From NCBI RefSeq assembly GCF_002982075.1, contig NZ_PUEJ01000009.1, forward strand, positions 186,001 to 250,000: a stretch of 64,000 bases of DNA, read 5' to 3'. The DNA comes from Labrys okinawensis (GTDB taxonomy: Bacteria > Pseudomonadota > Alphaproteobacteria > Rhizobiales > Labraceae). Both the position numbers and the translations under genes were made by a program. The notes beneath the pieces were generated by a model. The model did no database searches and was not told the origin of the DNA. It saw only the letters and a program-made list of their open reading frames with translations. Within the stretch, counting starts at the first letter, position 1; each line of letters opens with the position of its first letter. Below are positions 33,143 to 41,258 of this stretch, one piece after another.

Positions 33143-34213
33143 TTATTGCTTTCCCGCCGACCATGATGGCCAGTTCTTGATGACCGCGTCGGCGAAAGCC
33201 GAACCGACGCGATAGGCATTGGTGACGGACGGGCCGAAGCCGCCGGACTTGGCCGAGAGAGATTCCGCCACGCTCTGGCCGGGCGCTTCGCGATCGAAGT
33301 TGGAAGCTGTGCGCAGCACGGCGATGCGTTCGAAGTCGAGCAGGCCCTCATCGGCGCCACGCTTGAGGGCGGTCAACGTGGCATTGTCTTCCATTTGCGT
33401 GGTGCAATAGTTCGCCTTGCCATCCGTGGCATGCTTGGCCCAGCGTTCCATGGCATCGCCGATCTTCGATCCATGCCAATAGGTGTCGATCGAGACGGTG
33501 TCGCACAGCTTCACCGCCGGCTTGGCGCGGGCAGCCTCGTCCTGGTAGCGGGCGCGATAGGTCTCGGCCTCCTTACCGTCGGCGAGTTCGACGGAGCGAG
33601 TAAGCTCGAAGGCCTTTTCCGCGAGCTTCGGATTGAGCGCATAGACCTCGGTGCCGGCATTCCAGCCCGCCTTGTCGCCCGGCTTGGCGGCGCCGAGCGG
33701 CAGCATGCCATCGGGCCAGTCTGACGGGATCTGGCGCGGATCGATATCGTGGCGCAGCCCGCCATCGATGACATAGCGCGCCCACAGCGCCGATCCCAGC
33801 GTACCGTCCCTGGGATCGACGCCGGCGATGCCGTCTATCAGGAAATAGGTCTGCTTCAGATCGAACTTGTCGCCGAGGACGAGCGCCGCCGTCGAGCTGG
33901 CCGCGTTGGCATAGCCCATGGCCGTCGTCATCACGCACAGGCCCTGCGTGTCGCAGGCGACTTCGGGATAGTCCTTGGACAGGCCGGGAACCTTGATCTT
34001 CGTCGTCAGCTTGCGGGCTTCCAGCCAGGGCTTGGTTTCCTCGCCGAACATGGTGATCACCATCACCTTGGGGGCGATGCGCTCGGCGGCGCTGGCATGG
34101 CCGCTGCCGAAGACGGCGAGGGCTGCCGCAAGGCCTACGCCGACAAAATGTTTGCGCACGGACGGTGCCGGCGATCGGGCATTGATCAGCGTCGGCGTCG
34201 GGTTGAGCAGCAT
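33143..34213 (-). CDS. purine nucleoside permease (NUP family)
   Basis: 356 residues from ATG 34213, with GGAGG 10 bases upstream; a longer frame to 34270 lacks support. A signal peptide (VGVGLAAALAVFGSGHASAA) leads into the NUP family core: PKVMVITMFGEETKPWLEAR, CVMTTAMGYANAASSTAAL, FLIDGIAGVDPRDGTLGSAL, and SIDTYWHGSKIGDAMERWAK. Despite the name, the fold resembles nucleoside phosphorylases; the family was first linked to nucleoside uptake in Candida. In bacteria it is likely a periplasmic nucleoside-binding or cleaving protein. It is divergent from the exonuclease gene. Confidence 0.88.
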   Translation of the reverse strand: MLLNPTPTLINARSPAPSVRKHFVGVGLAAALAVFGSGHASAAERIAPKVMVITMFGEETKPWLEARKLTTKIKVPGLSKDYPEVACDTQGLCVMTTAMGYANAASSTAALVLGDKFDLKQTYFLIDGIAGVDPRDGTLGSALWARYVIDGGLRHDIDPRQIPSDWPDGMLPLGAAKPGDKAGWNAGTEVYALNPKLAEKAFELTRSVELADGKEAETYRARYQDEAARAKPAVKLCDTVSIDTYWHGSKIGDAMERWAKHATDGKANYCTTQMEDNATLTALKRGADEGLLDFERIAVLRTASNFDREAPGQSVAESLSAKSGGFGPSVTNAYRVGSAFADAVIKNWPSWSAGKQ

Positions 34214-34358
34214 CGGGATTTGACCTCCAGGAGTGTCTCTTCCGGTATCGCATGGCCGCAGCCGTGTCATCCTGTTCGGGACGCCATACCCAGCGAAGAT
34301 CGAGGCGCACTGCCGGTGACATCTTGGCCCTCTGCCTGTTCCACCCTATGTTCTCGCC

Positions 34359-35372
34359 ATGCGGCCTTCGGACTTGCTTATTCCGACGCCGTCGGGGCTG
34401 TACTGCCCGCCGGCGGACGTCCATGTCGATCCCGTGAGGCCGGTCGAGCGGGCTCTGATCACCCATGCCCATTCCGATCACGCCCGCGCCGGCCATCGCC
34501 AGGTGCTGGCTACCGCCGAGACGCTGGCGATCATGGCGGCGCGCTATGGTGATGATTTTTGCGAGACCCGCCAGACCGCCATCCTCGGCCAGACGCTCGG
34601 TCTCGGCGGCGTTGATGTGACCTTTCATCCCGCCGGCCACGTGCTGGGCTCGGCGCAGATCGCCTTCGAGGCGCAGGGCCTGCGCATCGTGGCCTCCGGG
34701 GATTACAAACGCCAGGCCGATCCGACCTGCCTGCCCTTCGAGCCGATACGCTGCGATGTCTTCATTTCGGAGGCCACCTTCGCCCTGCCGGTGTTCCACC
34801 ATCCCGATCCCAGGCACGAGATCGGCAAGCTCATGGATTCGCTGGCGCTTTTTCCCGAGCGGGCTCATCTCGTCGGCGCCTATTCCCTCGGCAAGGCCCA
34901 GCGCATCATCGCCATGGCCCGCCAGGCCGGGCATCAGGCGCCGATCTATCTGCATGGCGCCATGGAAAAGGTGACGCGCCTCTACCAGGACTTCGGCATC
35001 GAGCTCGGCGCGCTGCAGCTGGTGCGCGACGTCAAGCCGGCCGTGCTGGCCGGCGCCATCGTTCTCTGTCCGCCCAGCGCGGCCCAGGAGGTCTGGTCAC
35101 GCAAGATGCCGGAGCCCCTCAGCGTCTACGCGTCGGGCTGGATGCGCATCCGGGCACGGGCGCGCCAGAGCGGCGCCGAGCTGCCGCTGGTGATCTCCGA
35201 CCATGCCGATTGGCCAGACCTGCAGCGCTCCATCCTGGAGACGGGCTGCTCGGAGCTGTGGGTCACCCATGGCCAGGAGGACGCGCTGGTGCATTGGGCC
35301 CGCAGCCGGGGGCTGAAGGCGCAGCCTTTGCATATGATCGGCTATGGCGACGAGGAGGGCGAAGAGGCATGA
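34359..35372 (+). CDS. ligase-associated DNA damage response exonuclease (metallo-beta-lactamase fold)
   Basis: 337-residue MBL-fold/beta-CASP nuclease. The metal motif is THAHSDHARAG (His36, His38, Asp40, His41), with further ligands in HPAGHVLGSAQI and VASGDYKRQADPT. It would resect DNA ends in the Lhr-ligase-exonuclease-PdeM repair pathway. Its stop overlaps the ligase ATG by four bases (ATGA), so the two are translationally coupled. Confidence 0.94.
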   Translation: MRPSDLLIPTPSGLYCPPADVHVDPVRPVERALITHAHSDHARAGHRQVLATAETLAIMAARYGDDFCETRQTAILGQTLGLGGVDVTFHPAGHVLGSAQIAFEAQGLRIVASGDYKRQADPTCLPFEPIRCDVFISEATFALPVFHHPDPRHEIGKLMDSLALFPERAHLVGAYSLGKAQRIIAMARQAGHQAPIYLHGAMEKVTRLYQDFGIELGALQLVRDVKPAVLAGAIVLCPPSAAQEVWSRKMPEPLSVYASGWMRIRARARQSGAELPLVISDHADWPDLQRSILETGCSELWVTHGQEDALVHWARSRGLKAQPLHMIGYGDEEGEEA

Positions 35373-37039
35373 ACCGCTTCGCCGAACTGCTCGACCGCCT
35401 GGCCTATGAGCCGGGGCGCAACGCCAAGCTGCGCCTGCTGACCAGCTATTTCCGCGAGACCCCCGATCCGGACCGCGGTTATGCGCTGGCGGCGATCACC
35501 GGGGCACTGTCCTTCCGCAATGCCAAGCCGGCCCTGCTGCGCGAGCTGATCGGCGAGCGCGCCGATCCCGAACTCTTCGCGCTGTCCTACGACTATGTCG
35601 GCGACCTCTCCGAAACCATCGCCCTGATGTGGCCGGTCCGGCCAGGCATGAATCATGCGCCCACCTTGTCGGAGGTGGTGGAGGCCCTCAGCCAGGCCGG
35701 GCGCTCTGAGATGCCTGCCCTGATCACCCGCCATCTCGACGCGCTGGACGAGACGGGGCGCTGGGCCTTCCTCAAGCTGATCACGGGTGCACTCCGGATC
35801 GGTGCTTCCGCCCGCCTCGCCAAGAGTGCGGTGGCGGCGCTGGGCTCCCTGTCTGCCGACGATATCGAGCTTGCCTGGCCGGGCCTGCAGCCGCCCTATG
35901 AGGGGCTGTTCGCCTGGGCGGAAGGAAAGGGGGAGCGGCCGGAAAGCGGCAATCCCGCCCCGTTCCGGCCGGTGATGCTGGCCCATGCCCTGGAAGAGGG
36001 CGACCTCGCGGCCATCCTGCCGGACAGCCATGTGGCGGAATGGAAATGGGACGGCATTCGCGTCCAGGCCGTCGGAGCGCTCACCGCCAACGGGCCCGTG
36101 CTTCGCCTTTATTCGCGCACCGGGGAGGATATCGCGCCCGCCTTTCCCGATCTCGTCGAGGCTCTCAACTTCGAAGGCGCCATTGATGGCGAGTTGCTGG
36201 TGCGACGTTTCGGTGAGGATGGCGAAGGCCGCATCGAGAATTTCAACGCTCTCCAGCAGCGGCTCAATCGCAAGAGCGTGACCCCCAAGCTCATCGCCGA
36301 CTATCCGGCCCATATCAGGGCCTATGATCTGCTGGCGGAAGGGGGTGAGGATCTGCGCGGCCGCCCCTTCATGGAAAGGCGAGCCCGGCTGGAAGCCTTC
36401 GTGGCCCGCCTCGCTTCGCCGCGCCTCGACCTCTCGCCGTTGGTAACCTTCGCGACGCCTGATGCCCTGGCCCTGGCTCGCGAGAATCCGGCCGGTGCGG
36501 GCGCCGGTCCCGATGCGGCAGCGGTCGAGGGGCTGATGCTGAAGCGGCGCGACAGCCTCTACGTGCCGGGCCGGCCGAAGGGGCTGTGGTTCAAATGGAA
36601 GCGCGAGCCGTTCCGCATCGACGCCGTGCTGATGTATGCCCAGCGCGGCCATGGCAAGCGCTCCTCCTTCTATTCCGACTATACGTTCGGCGTGTGGAAG
36701 GGCGAGGAGCTGGTCCCGGTCGGCAAGGCTTATTTCGGCTTCACCGACGAGGAATTGCGCGACATCGACCGTTTCGTCCGCAACAATACGGTGAACCGCT
36801 TCGGGCCGGTGCGGGAAGTCGTCCACACGGCCGAAAAAGGCCTGGTGGTGGAAGTCGCCTTCGAGGGACTGGCGCGTTCCAGCCGCCATAAATCCGGCGT
36901 CGCCATGCGCTTTCCTCGCCTGGCCCGCCTGCGCTGGGACAAGCCGCCGGGCGAGGCGGACAGGCTGGAAAGCCTCACCGCCATGCTTGACCGCGCGGCC
37001 GTCACGCCCGAAATAGGGGCGGACACGACTGGAGGCTAG
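35369..37039 (+). CDS. cisplatin damage response ATP-dependent DNA ligase
   Basis: 556 residues from ATG 35369 (GAAGAGG just upstream). The N-terminal ligase domain (about 1-190) is followed by the adenylation domain: nucleotidyl-lysine motif I AEWKWDGIRVQ (Lys226), motif III LRLYSRTGEDI, motif IV EGAIDGELL, motif V GLWFKWKR, and the C-terminal OB-fold with SDYTFGVWKGEELVPVGKAY. This is the LigC-like enzyme of the four-gene damage response cassette. Exonuclease upstream is coupled; the small DUF6460 gene starts two bases after the stop. Confidence 0.95.
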   Translation: MNRFAELLDRLAYEPGRNAKLRLLTSYFRETPDPDRGYALAAITGALSFRNAKPALLRELIGERADPELFALSYDYVGDLSETIALMWPVRPGMNHAPTLSEVVEALSQAGRSEMPALITRHLDALDETGRWAFLKLITGALRIGASARLAKSAVAALGSLSADDIELAWPGLQPPYEGLFAWAEGKGERPESGNPAPFRPVMLAHALEEGDLAAILPDSHVAEWKWDGIRVQAVGALTANGPVLRLYSRTGEDIAPAFPDLVEALNFEGAIDGELLVRRFGEDGEGRIENFNALQQRLNRKSVTPKLIADYPAHIRAYDLLAEGGEDLRGRPFMERRARLEAFVARLASPRLDLSPLVTFATPDALALARENPAGAGAGPDAAAVEGLMLKRRDSLYVPGRPKGLWFKWKREPFRIDAVLMYAQRGHGKRSSFYSDYTFGVWKGEELVPVGKAYFGFTDEELRDIDRFVRNNTVNRFGPVREVVHTAEKGLVVEVAFEGLARSSRHKSGVAMRFPRLARLRWDKPPGEADRLESLTAMLDRAAVTPEIGADTTGG

Positions 37040-37041
37040 GT

Positions 37042-37320
37042 ATGGCTGGGCTGGAGAAGTTCATGGGCGGTTCGGTGATGGGCACGATCATCAAGCTGGT
37101 GGTGGTTTCCGTTGCCGTCGGGCTCGTGCTGGCCTGGCTCGACCTGACGCCCTGGGAGCTCCTTGCCAGGCTTCGGCACTTCCTCGAGCGCCTGTCGGCG
37201 CAGGGCTTCGGCATGATCAAGGACCTGTTCGGCTATTTCCTGCTCGGCGCGGTGATCGTGATTCCGGTCTGGCTCGTGCTGCGCCTGCTGAAATCCGCGC
37301 CCTCGGGCGGGCGCAAATAA
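37042..37320 (+). CDS. small two-helix membrane protein (DUF6460-like)
   Basis: 92 residues with two transmembrane helices (about 12-32, TIIKLVVVSVAVGLVLAWLD; about 64-84, LFGYFLLGAVIVIPVWLVLR) and a basic C-terminus. I recognise it as a small Rhizobiales family usually called DUF6460. It follows the ligase gene by two bases, so it is co-transcribed with the repair genes, but no role in repair is known. Confidence 0.78.
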   Translation: MAGLEKFMGGSVMGTIIKLVVVSVAVGLVLAWLDLTPWELLARLRHFLERLSAQGFGMIKDLFGYFLLGAVIVIPVWLVLRLLKSAPSGGRK

Positions 37321-37348
37321 GAGGCTGGAGCCTTGCGGTGCGCCGCCG

Positions 37349-38134
37349 TTACGCGGCGAATTCCTTGGAAAAACTGCCCAGGCTTTCGGTCGCTGCCTTG
37401 CGCATGAAGGCCTGGTCCGAAGCGATGATGAAGGCGGAGGCGCCGAGGGCATGGTAGCGCTTCGCTTCGGCGGCGCTGGCCACCATCATGCAGACGGGTT
37501 TGCCGGCCCGCCCGGCCGCGGCGCAGATCGTCTCGACGGCGGCCTGGACAGGGGGCGCGTCGGGGCTCTCGGCCTGCAGGGCCACGGTGAGATCGCCCCG
37601 ACCGATGAAGACGGCATCGAGCCCCTCGGTTGCCAGGATGACATCGATCTCCCCCAACGCTTCCGGATCCTCGATCATGGCGATCAGGCTGACATGCGCG
37701 TCCTGCCGGTCGACATGCGGCCAAATGCCGAGGCCGCCATAGCGCCCGGCACGCGGCGAATTGGAAAAGCCGCGCCGGCCGCCGCGATAACGGCAGGCCG
37801 CGGCGGCTTCCCGCGCCCTGCCTGCGGTGGAAATGTGCGGGACGAGCACCCCAGCCGCTCCGTCGTCGAGGGCGCCGAGGATGCGGTCGATCTCGGGCAC
37901 GCGGACGATCGCGGCGGTAGCCGCCGCGCGTGCGGCCAGCAATATCAGTTCGGTCTGGCCGCGGTCGAAGGGCGCATGTTCCTCGTCCACGACAACGAAG
38001 TCGAAACCGAGATCGCCGAGGATCTCAGTCGCGTGGACGGTGGGGGTCTTGATAAACGATCCGAGCAGGGCCTTTCGCGACAGCAGGCGCTGGCGGAAGG
38101 CTTCGGCCGGGCGTGCGGGGACGTTGTCGTGCAT
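37349..38134 (-). CDS. HpcH/HpaI-family aldolase
   Basis: 261 residues from ATG 38134 (an ATG at 38143 would add three). TIM-barrel class II pyruvate aldolase of the HpcH/HpaI (citrate lyase beta/2-keto-3-deoxy-glucarate aldolase) family. Visible signatures are LGDLGFDFVVVDEEHAPFDR, AAIVRVPEIDRILGALDDGA, GVLVPHISTAGRA, and LIAMIEDPEAL, then DAVFIGRGDLTVAL, which hold the metal ligands (Glu and Asp) and substrate Arg. It would cleave a 2-keto-3-deoxy or 4-hydroxy-2-oxo acid to pyruvate and an aldehyde. It is divergent from the IclR gene, with an operator between. Confidence 0.9.
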   Translation of the reverse strand: MHDNVPARPAEAFRQRLLSRKALLGSFIKTPTVHATEILGDLGFDFVVVDEEHAPFDRGQTELILLAARAAATAAIVRVPEIDRILGALDDGAAGVLVPHISTAGRAREAAAACRYRGGRRGFSNSPRAGRYGGLGIWPHVDRQDAHVSLIAMIEDPEALGEIDVILATEGLDAVFIGRGDLTVALQAESPDAPPVQAAVETICAAAGRAGKPVCMMVASAAEAKRYHALGASAFIIASDQAFMRKAATESLGSFSKEFAA

Positions 38135-38151
38135 GGCGATCATTTTCTCTT

Positions 38152-38176
38152 GTTTCGTTAGTCGAAACATTGTTTC
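38152..38176 (-). promoter_or_regulatory. IclR-type operator, copy 1 (aldolase/iclR spacer)
   Basis: Read on the minus strand, this 25-base block is GAAACAATGTTTC followed by GACTAACGAAAC. It contains a perfect 6-5-6 inverted repeat, GTTTCG-N5-CGAAAC (38152-38168). It matches the block at 39083-39107 at 19 of 25 positions. It lies 18 bases before the aldolase ATG and in the iclR promoter region. Confidence 0.75.
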
Positions 38177-38248
38177 TGTAATTAGGTTCAACCCAAAGGG
38201 CACCCTTGTCAATGGCCAAGCGCGCCCTTCCTCGTGAGGGAATGAAGA

Positions 38249-39031
38249 ATGCCTCGTGTCAGCGGTCCGGGCGGTGACGGTGTGCAGGCGGTGGTTCTGG
38301 CCATGCGTATCCTGGAGTTGCTGGCGGAGGAGGGGCGGCCGATGGGCGTATCGGCCATGGCCGCTGCCCTGGAGACCACCAAGAGCCGGATCTGGCGCTA
38401 TCTGCAGACGCTGGTGCAGCATGGCTACATCGTCCAGCTGCCGGAGACGGAGCGCTATCAGCTCGGCAGCCGCCTGATCAAACTAGGGCAGGCCGTGGGG
38501 GAGGGGCGCGACATCGTCTCGGCCAGCGCGCGGGCCCTGCGGGACTTGCGCGACAGTCTCGGTCATTCCGCCGTCATCGCCCAGCTCGAGGCGGATGGGG
38601 TGCGCGTGCTCACCACCGTGCCGGGCAAATCCGCGGTCGAAATCGGCGTACGGCCGGGATCGCTGCTGGAGTTTCACAGTTCGGCTCAGGGCAAGATCGC
38701 CCTTGCCTTCGGCAACGACGCCTTGCGGGCCACCGTGTTCGGCATGCGCCTGGAGCGCCGTACGCAGGCGACGATCGTTACGCCCGGCGGCTTGCGCAAG
38801 GAGATCGAGCGTGTGCGCCAGGCCGGCTGGGCGATCGCGCCGAACGAGATCCTGATCGGCCTGAACGCGCTGGCTGCCCCGGTCTTCGATGCCGCCGGAT
38901 CCCTGGTCGGGACGCTGGCGATCGTCGATTCCGTGCAATACATCACCGAAACGCCCACCGCCGAGCAGATCGAGCGGACGGTCAGGGCGGCAAGGCAGGT
39001 TTCCGAAGCGCTGGGCTACGTGCTCGATTGA
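38249..39031 (+). CDS. IclR-family transcriptional regulator
   Basis: 260 residues. The N-terminal winged HTH spans about 10-70 (VLAMRILELLAEEGRPMGVS, then AMAAALETTKSRIWRYLQTL). The C-terminal effector-binding IclR domain has FHSSAQGKIALAFG (about 150) and GWAIAPNEILIGLNALAAPV (about 192-211), then SLVGTLAIVDS. It likely controls the divergent aldolase gene and the cupin-DUF6282-MFS operon, since the same operator lies at both promoters. Its effector is unknown. Confidence 0.92.
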   Translation: MPRVSGPGGDGVQAVVLAMRILELLAEEGRPMGVSAMAAALETTKSRIWRYLQTLVQHGYIVQLPETERYQLGSRLIKLGQAVGEGRDIVSASARALRDLRDSLGHSAVIAQLEADGVRVLTTVPGKSAVEIGVRPGSLLEFHSSAQGKIALAFGNDALRATVFGMRLERRTQATIVTPGGLRKEIERVRQAGWAIAPNEILIGLNALAAPVFDAAGSLVGTLAIVDSVQYITETPTAEQIERTVRAARQVSEALGYVLD

Positions 39032-39082
39032 CGGCCGTTGGCGGCCCTCTTGACAAGGGAGGACTTTGCTTCAAAAATAAAT

Positions 39083-39107
39083 GGAACATCGTTTCAACTA
39101 GTGAAAC
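39083..39107 (+). promoter_or_regulatory. IclR-type operator, copy 2 (before the cupin operon)
   Basis: GGAACATCGTTTC followed by AACTAGTGAAAC. The core GTTTCA-N5-TGAAAC at 39091-39107 is a perfect 6-5-6 inverted repeat, and the whole 25-base block matches the complement of copy 1 at 19 positions. It is 55 bases before the cupin gene start. Confidence 0.75.
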
Positions 39108-39161
39108 AAAAAAGAAATAGCCGATTTGGCGCGAGCTGCGTCCGGCTCATGGGAGGTTGCC

Positions 39162-40082
39162 ATGTATGACGCTTCGGATCCGCGTTCGACGCTGGCGTCG
39201 GTCCAGCCCGGGCCGGTGGCGACCGCGTTCGCCGGCGCCGATTGCGGCAAGTTCTACGAGACTGCGCCTCAGGAGGACGATGCCAATGGCCGCAGCTGGC
39301 TCATCCGCAGCCAGCATTGCGTGGTCGCCTACAGCGAAGCGCGGGATGGCGCCTGTTTTATCCGTTCCGCTCAGCCGGACGAATATGTGCTGCTGCTGCC
39401 CGATGCCGGCGCGAGCGCCGAGGTCGAGACCGCCGGCGGCAAGGAACTCGTGCCGGGCTATTCCATCGCCTTCGTTCCGCCCGGCCCGAGTGCCATCCGG
39501 ATCGCGGGATCGGGGCCGGTCGTGCGGCTGTTCACCACCAGGGCCGAGGATCTCGTGGCGCGCTGCGCGAACACGGCATCCTATGCCGCGCCGCATCCCA
39601 ATGTCGCACCGTTCCAGCCCTGGCCGGAAGCCACGGACGGGCCCCGGCTTCATGTCTATTCGCTCGACGTGCCAGACGAGCCGGGGCGGTTCGGGCGCAT
39701 CTGGCGCGGCTCGACCATGATGGTCAACGTCCTGCCGGCACAGCACGGCCCGCGCGACGTCACCAAGCTCTCGCCGCATCACCATGACGATTTCGAACAG
39801 ATCTCCCTCGCACTCGAGGGAGCCTTCACCCATCATCTGCGCTGGCCCTGGACCACGGATCTCAACGCCTGGCGCGACGACCAGCACGAATATTGCGAAG
39901 CGCCGTCGGTGATGGTGATCCCGCCGCCGGCGATCCATACCTCCCGCGGCATGCTGGCCGGGGTGAACCAGCTGGTCGACATCTTCTGCCCGCCGCGCCT
40001 GGATTTTTCGCTGAAGCCCGGCTGGGTGCTGAACGCCGCAGACTATCCCATGCCGGCCGAGGGTACTGGCGTCGGCTCCTAG
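39162..40082 (+). CDS. cupin-domain protein of unknown substrate
   Basis: 306 residues from ATG 39162, with GGGAGG 6 bases before it. The C-terminal half is a cupin: KLSPHHHDDFEQISLALEGA gives the His-rich metal motif, and MVIPPPAIHTSRG the second cupin motif. The N-terminal half may be a second, degenerate cupin (YVLLLPDAGASAEVE). I cannot assign a reaction; the family resembles sugar-acid isomerases or dioxygenases. It begins a plus-strand operon with the DUF6282 and MFS genes under the IclR operator. Confidence 0.75.
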   Translation: MYDASDPRSTLASVQPGPVATAFAGADCGKFYETAPQEDDANGRSWLIRSQHCVVAYSEARDGACFIRSAQPDEYVLLLPDAGASAEVETAGGKELVPGYSIAFVPPGPSAIRIAGSGPVVRLFTTRAEDLVARCANTASYAAPHPNVAPFQPWPEATDGPRLHVYSLDVPDEPGRFGRIWRGSTMMVNVLPAQHGPRDVTKLSPHHHDDFEQISLALEGAFTHHLRWPWTTDLNAWRDDQHEYCEAPSVMVIPPPAIHTSRGMLAGVNQLVDIFCPPRLDFSLKPGWVLNAADYPMPAEGTGVGS

Positions 40083-40126
40083 AGCAGCGATCGCATGGCG
40101 GAACCGACAGGCAAGGAGCCACGAGC

Positions 40127-41074
40127 ATGGATGCACTCACCATCGATACCGGATCGGCCGGGGATAACGGGCGTATCGACGTGCTGCTCAAGGGCGCGAT
40201 CGATCCCCATGTGCATAGCGGTCCCTCGATCGCGCCGCGCGGCCTCGACCACCTGGAACTGGCCCGTGAGATGTCGGAGGCCGGTTTTGCGGCGGTGGTC
40301 ACCAAGGATCACGATTATGCCGGCGTGGCGACGGCTGCCCTGATTTCCCGCCACCATCCGGACCTGACCACCAAGATCTTTTCGGGCATCGTGCTGAACA
40401 ATGTGGTGGGGGGCATCAACCCCTATGCCGTCGAGCATACTGCGGCGATGGGCGGCAAGATCGTCTGGATGCCGACTCTGGCCGCCGAGAACCATCTCGA
40501 ATGGGAGAAGACCTCCGCCTGGTCGCATCCGGCCTCGACCCAGAAGATGCGGCCGGCCCGGGCGGTCCCGGTTCTCGATGCCAACCGGCGGGTGCTGGAT
40601 GACGTGAAGGAAGTTCTGGACGTCATCGCCCGCAATCGCATGGCGCTTGCCAGCGGCCACCTGCATGTCAGCGAAACCTGGATCCTGTTCGAGGAAGCGC
40701 GGCGCCGCGGTGTCGAGCGCCTGATCTTCACCCACCCCGAGGACATCGTCGGCGCGAGCCTGGAGGATGTGAAGGGGATCGCCGCCATGGGAGCCTATGT
40801 GGAGCATTCGCTCTGCATGTTCCTGGAAGGATCCAAGTTCAAGACCCGCTCGGGGGAGGACCTGCGCCAGCAGATCGAGGCGGCCGGTATCGACCGCACC
40901 ATCCTGTGTTCGGATCTCGGCCAGGTCGGCGTGTTCCGCCCGCTGGAAGGGTTCCGGCGCGGCGTGCGCCTGTGCCTGGAGCTCGGCTATTCCGACGAGG
41001 CAGTCCGCCGGATGGTCTCGACCAACACGGCACGCGTGCTCGGGCTGGAGGAACTCGTGGCCCAGGCGGCTTAA
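40127..41074 (+). CDS. DUF6282-family metal-dependent hydrolase-like protein
   Basis: 315 residues from ATG 40127 (AAGGAG 8 bases upstream). The TIM-barrel amidohydrolase pattern is clear: KGAIDPHVHSGPSIAPRGLD (HxH metal motif), VVTKDHDYAG, MALASGHLHVSE, LIFTHPEDIVG, and TILCSDLGQVG for the later His and Asp ligands. Proteins of this type are called DUF6282 or amidohydrolase-like; the substrate is unknown. Operon context with a cupin protein, an MFS carrier and a pyruvate aldolase suggests ring or lactone opening in a sugar-acid or aromatic pathway (inference). Confidence 0.8.
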   Translation: MDALTIDTGSAGDNGRIDVLLKGAIDPHVHSGPSIAPRGLDHLELAREMSEAGFAAVVTKDHDYAGVATAALISRHHPDLTTKIFSGIVLNNVVGGINPYAVEHTAAMGGKIVWMPTLAAENHLEWEKTSAWSHPASTQKMRPARAVPVLDANRRVLDDVKEVLDVIARNRMALASGHLHVSETWILFEEARRRGVERLIFTHPEDIVGASLEDVKGIAAMGAYVEHSLCMFLEGSKFKTRSGEDLRQQIEAAGIDRTILCSDLGQVGVFRPLEGFRRGVRLCLELGYSDEAVRRMVSTNTARVLGLEELVAQAA

Positions 41075-41258
41075 GGCGCGGGCCCTGAGGCGTGGTCTGT
41101 CTCTGCGGCGCCTTCCGGCCGCCGAAGGCAGGCGCCTGTCCTGCATCCGCGCCGTGTCGATCTATGCGTACAGACATAACCGGCCCCCATCGCTCGCGCC
41201 TTGCCCATCGGGCCGGACGTGCAGCCCCAATCACAAGGCCGGAAGCAGGGAGGAAGGC

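Noticed and set aside
27000..37320. Integrated genomic island around the IS630 element
   Set aside because: No integrase, tRNA target or direct repeats bound the region; flanking genes are normal chromosomal repair genes, so a simple IS insertion explains what is seen.
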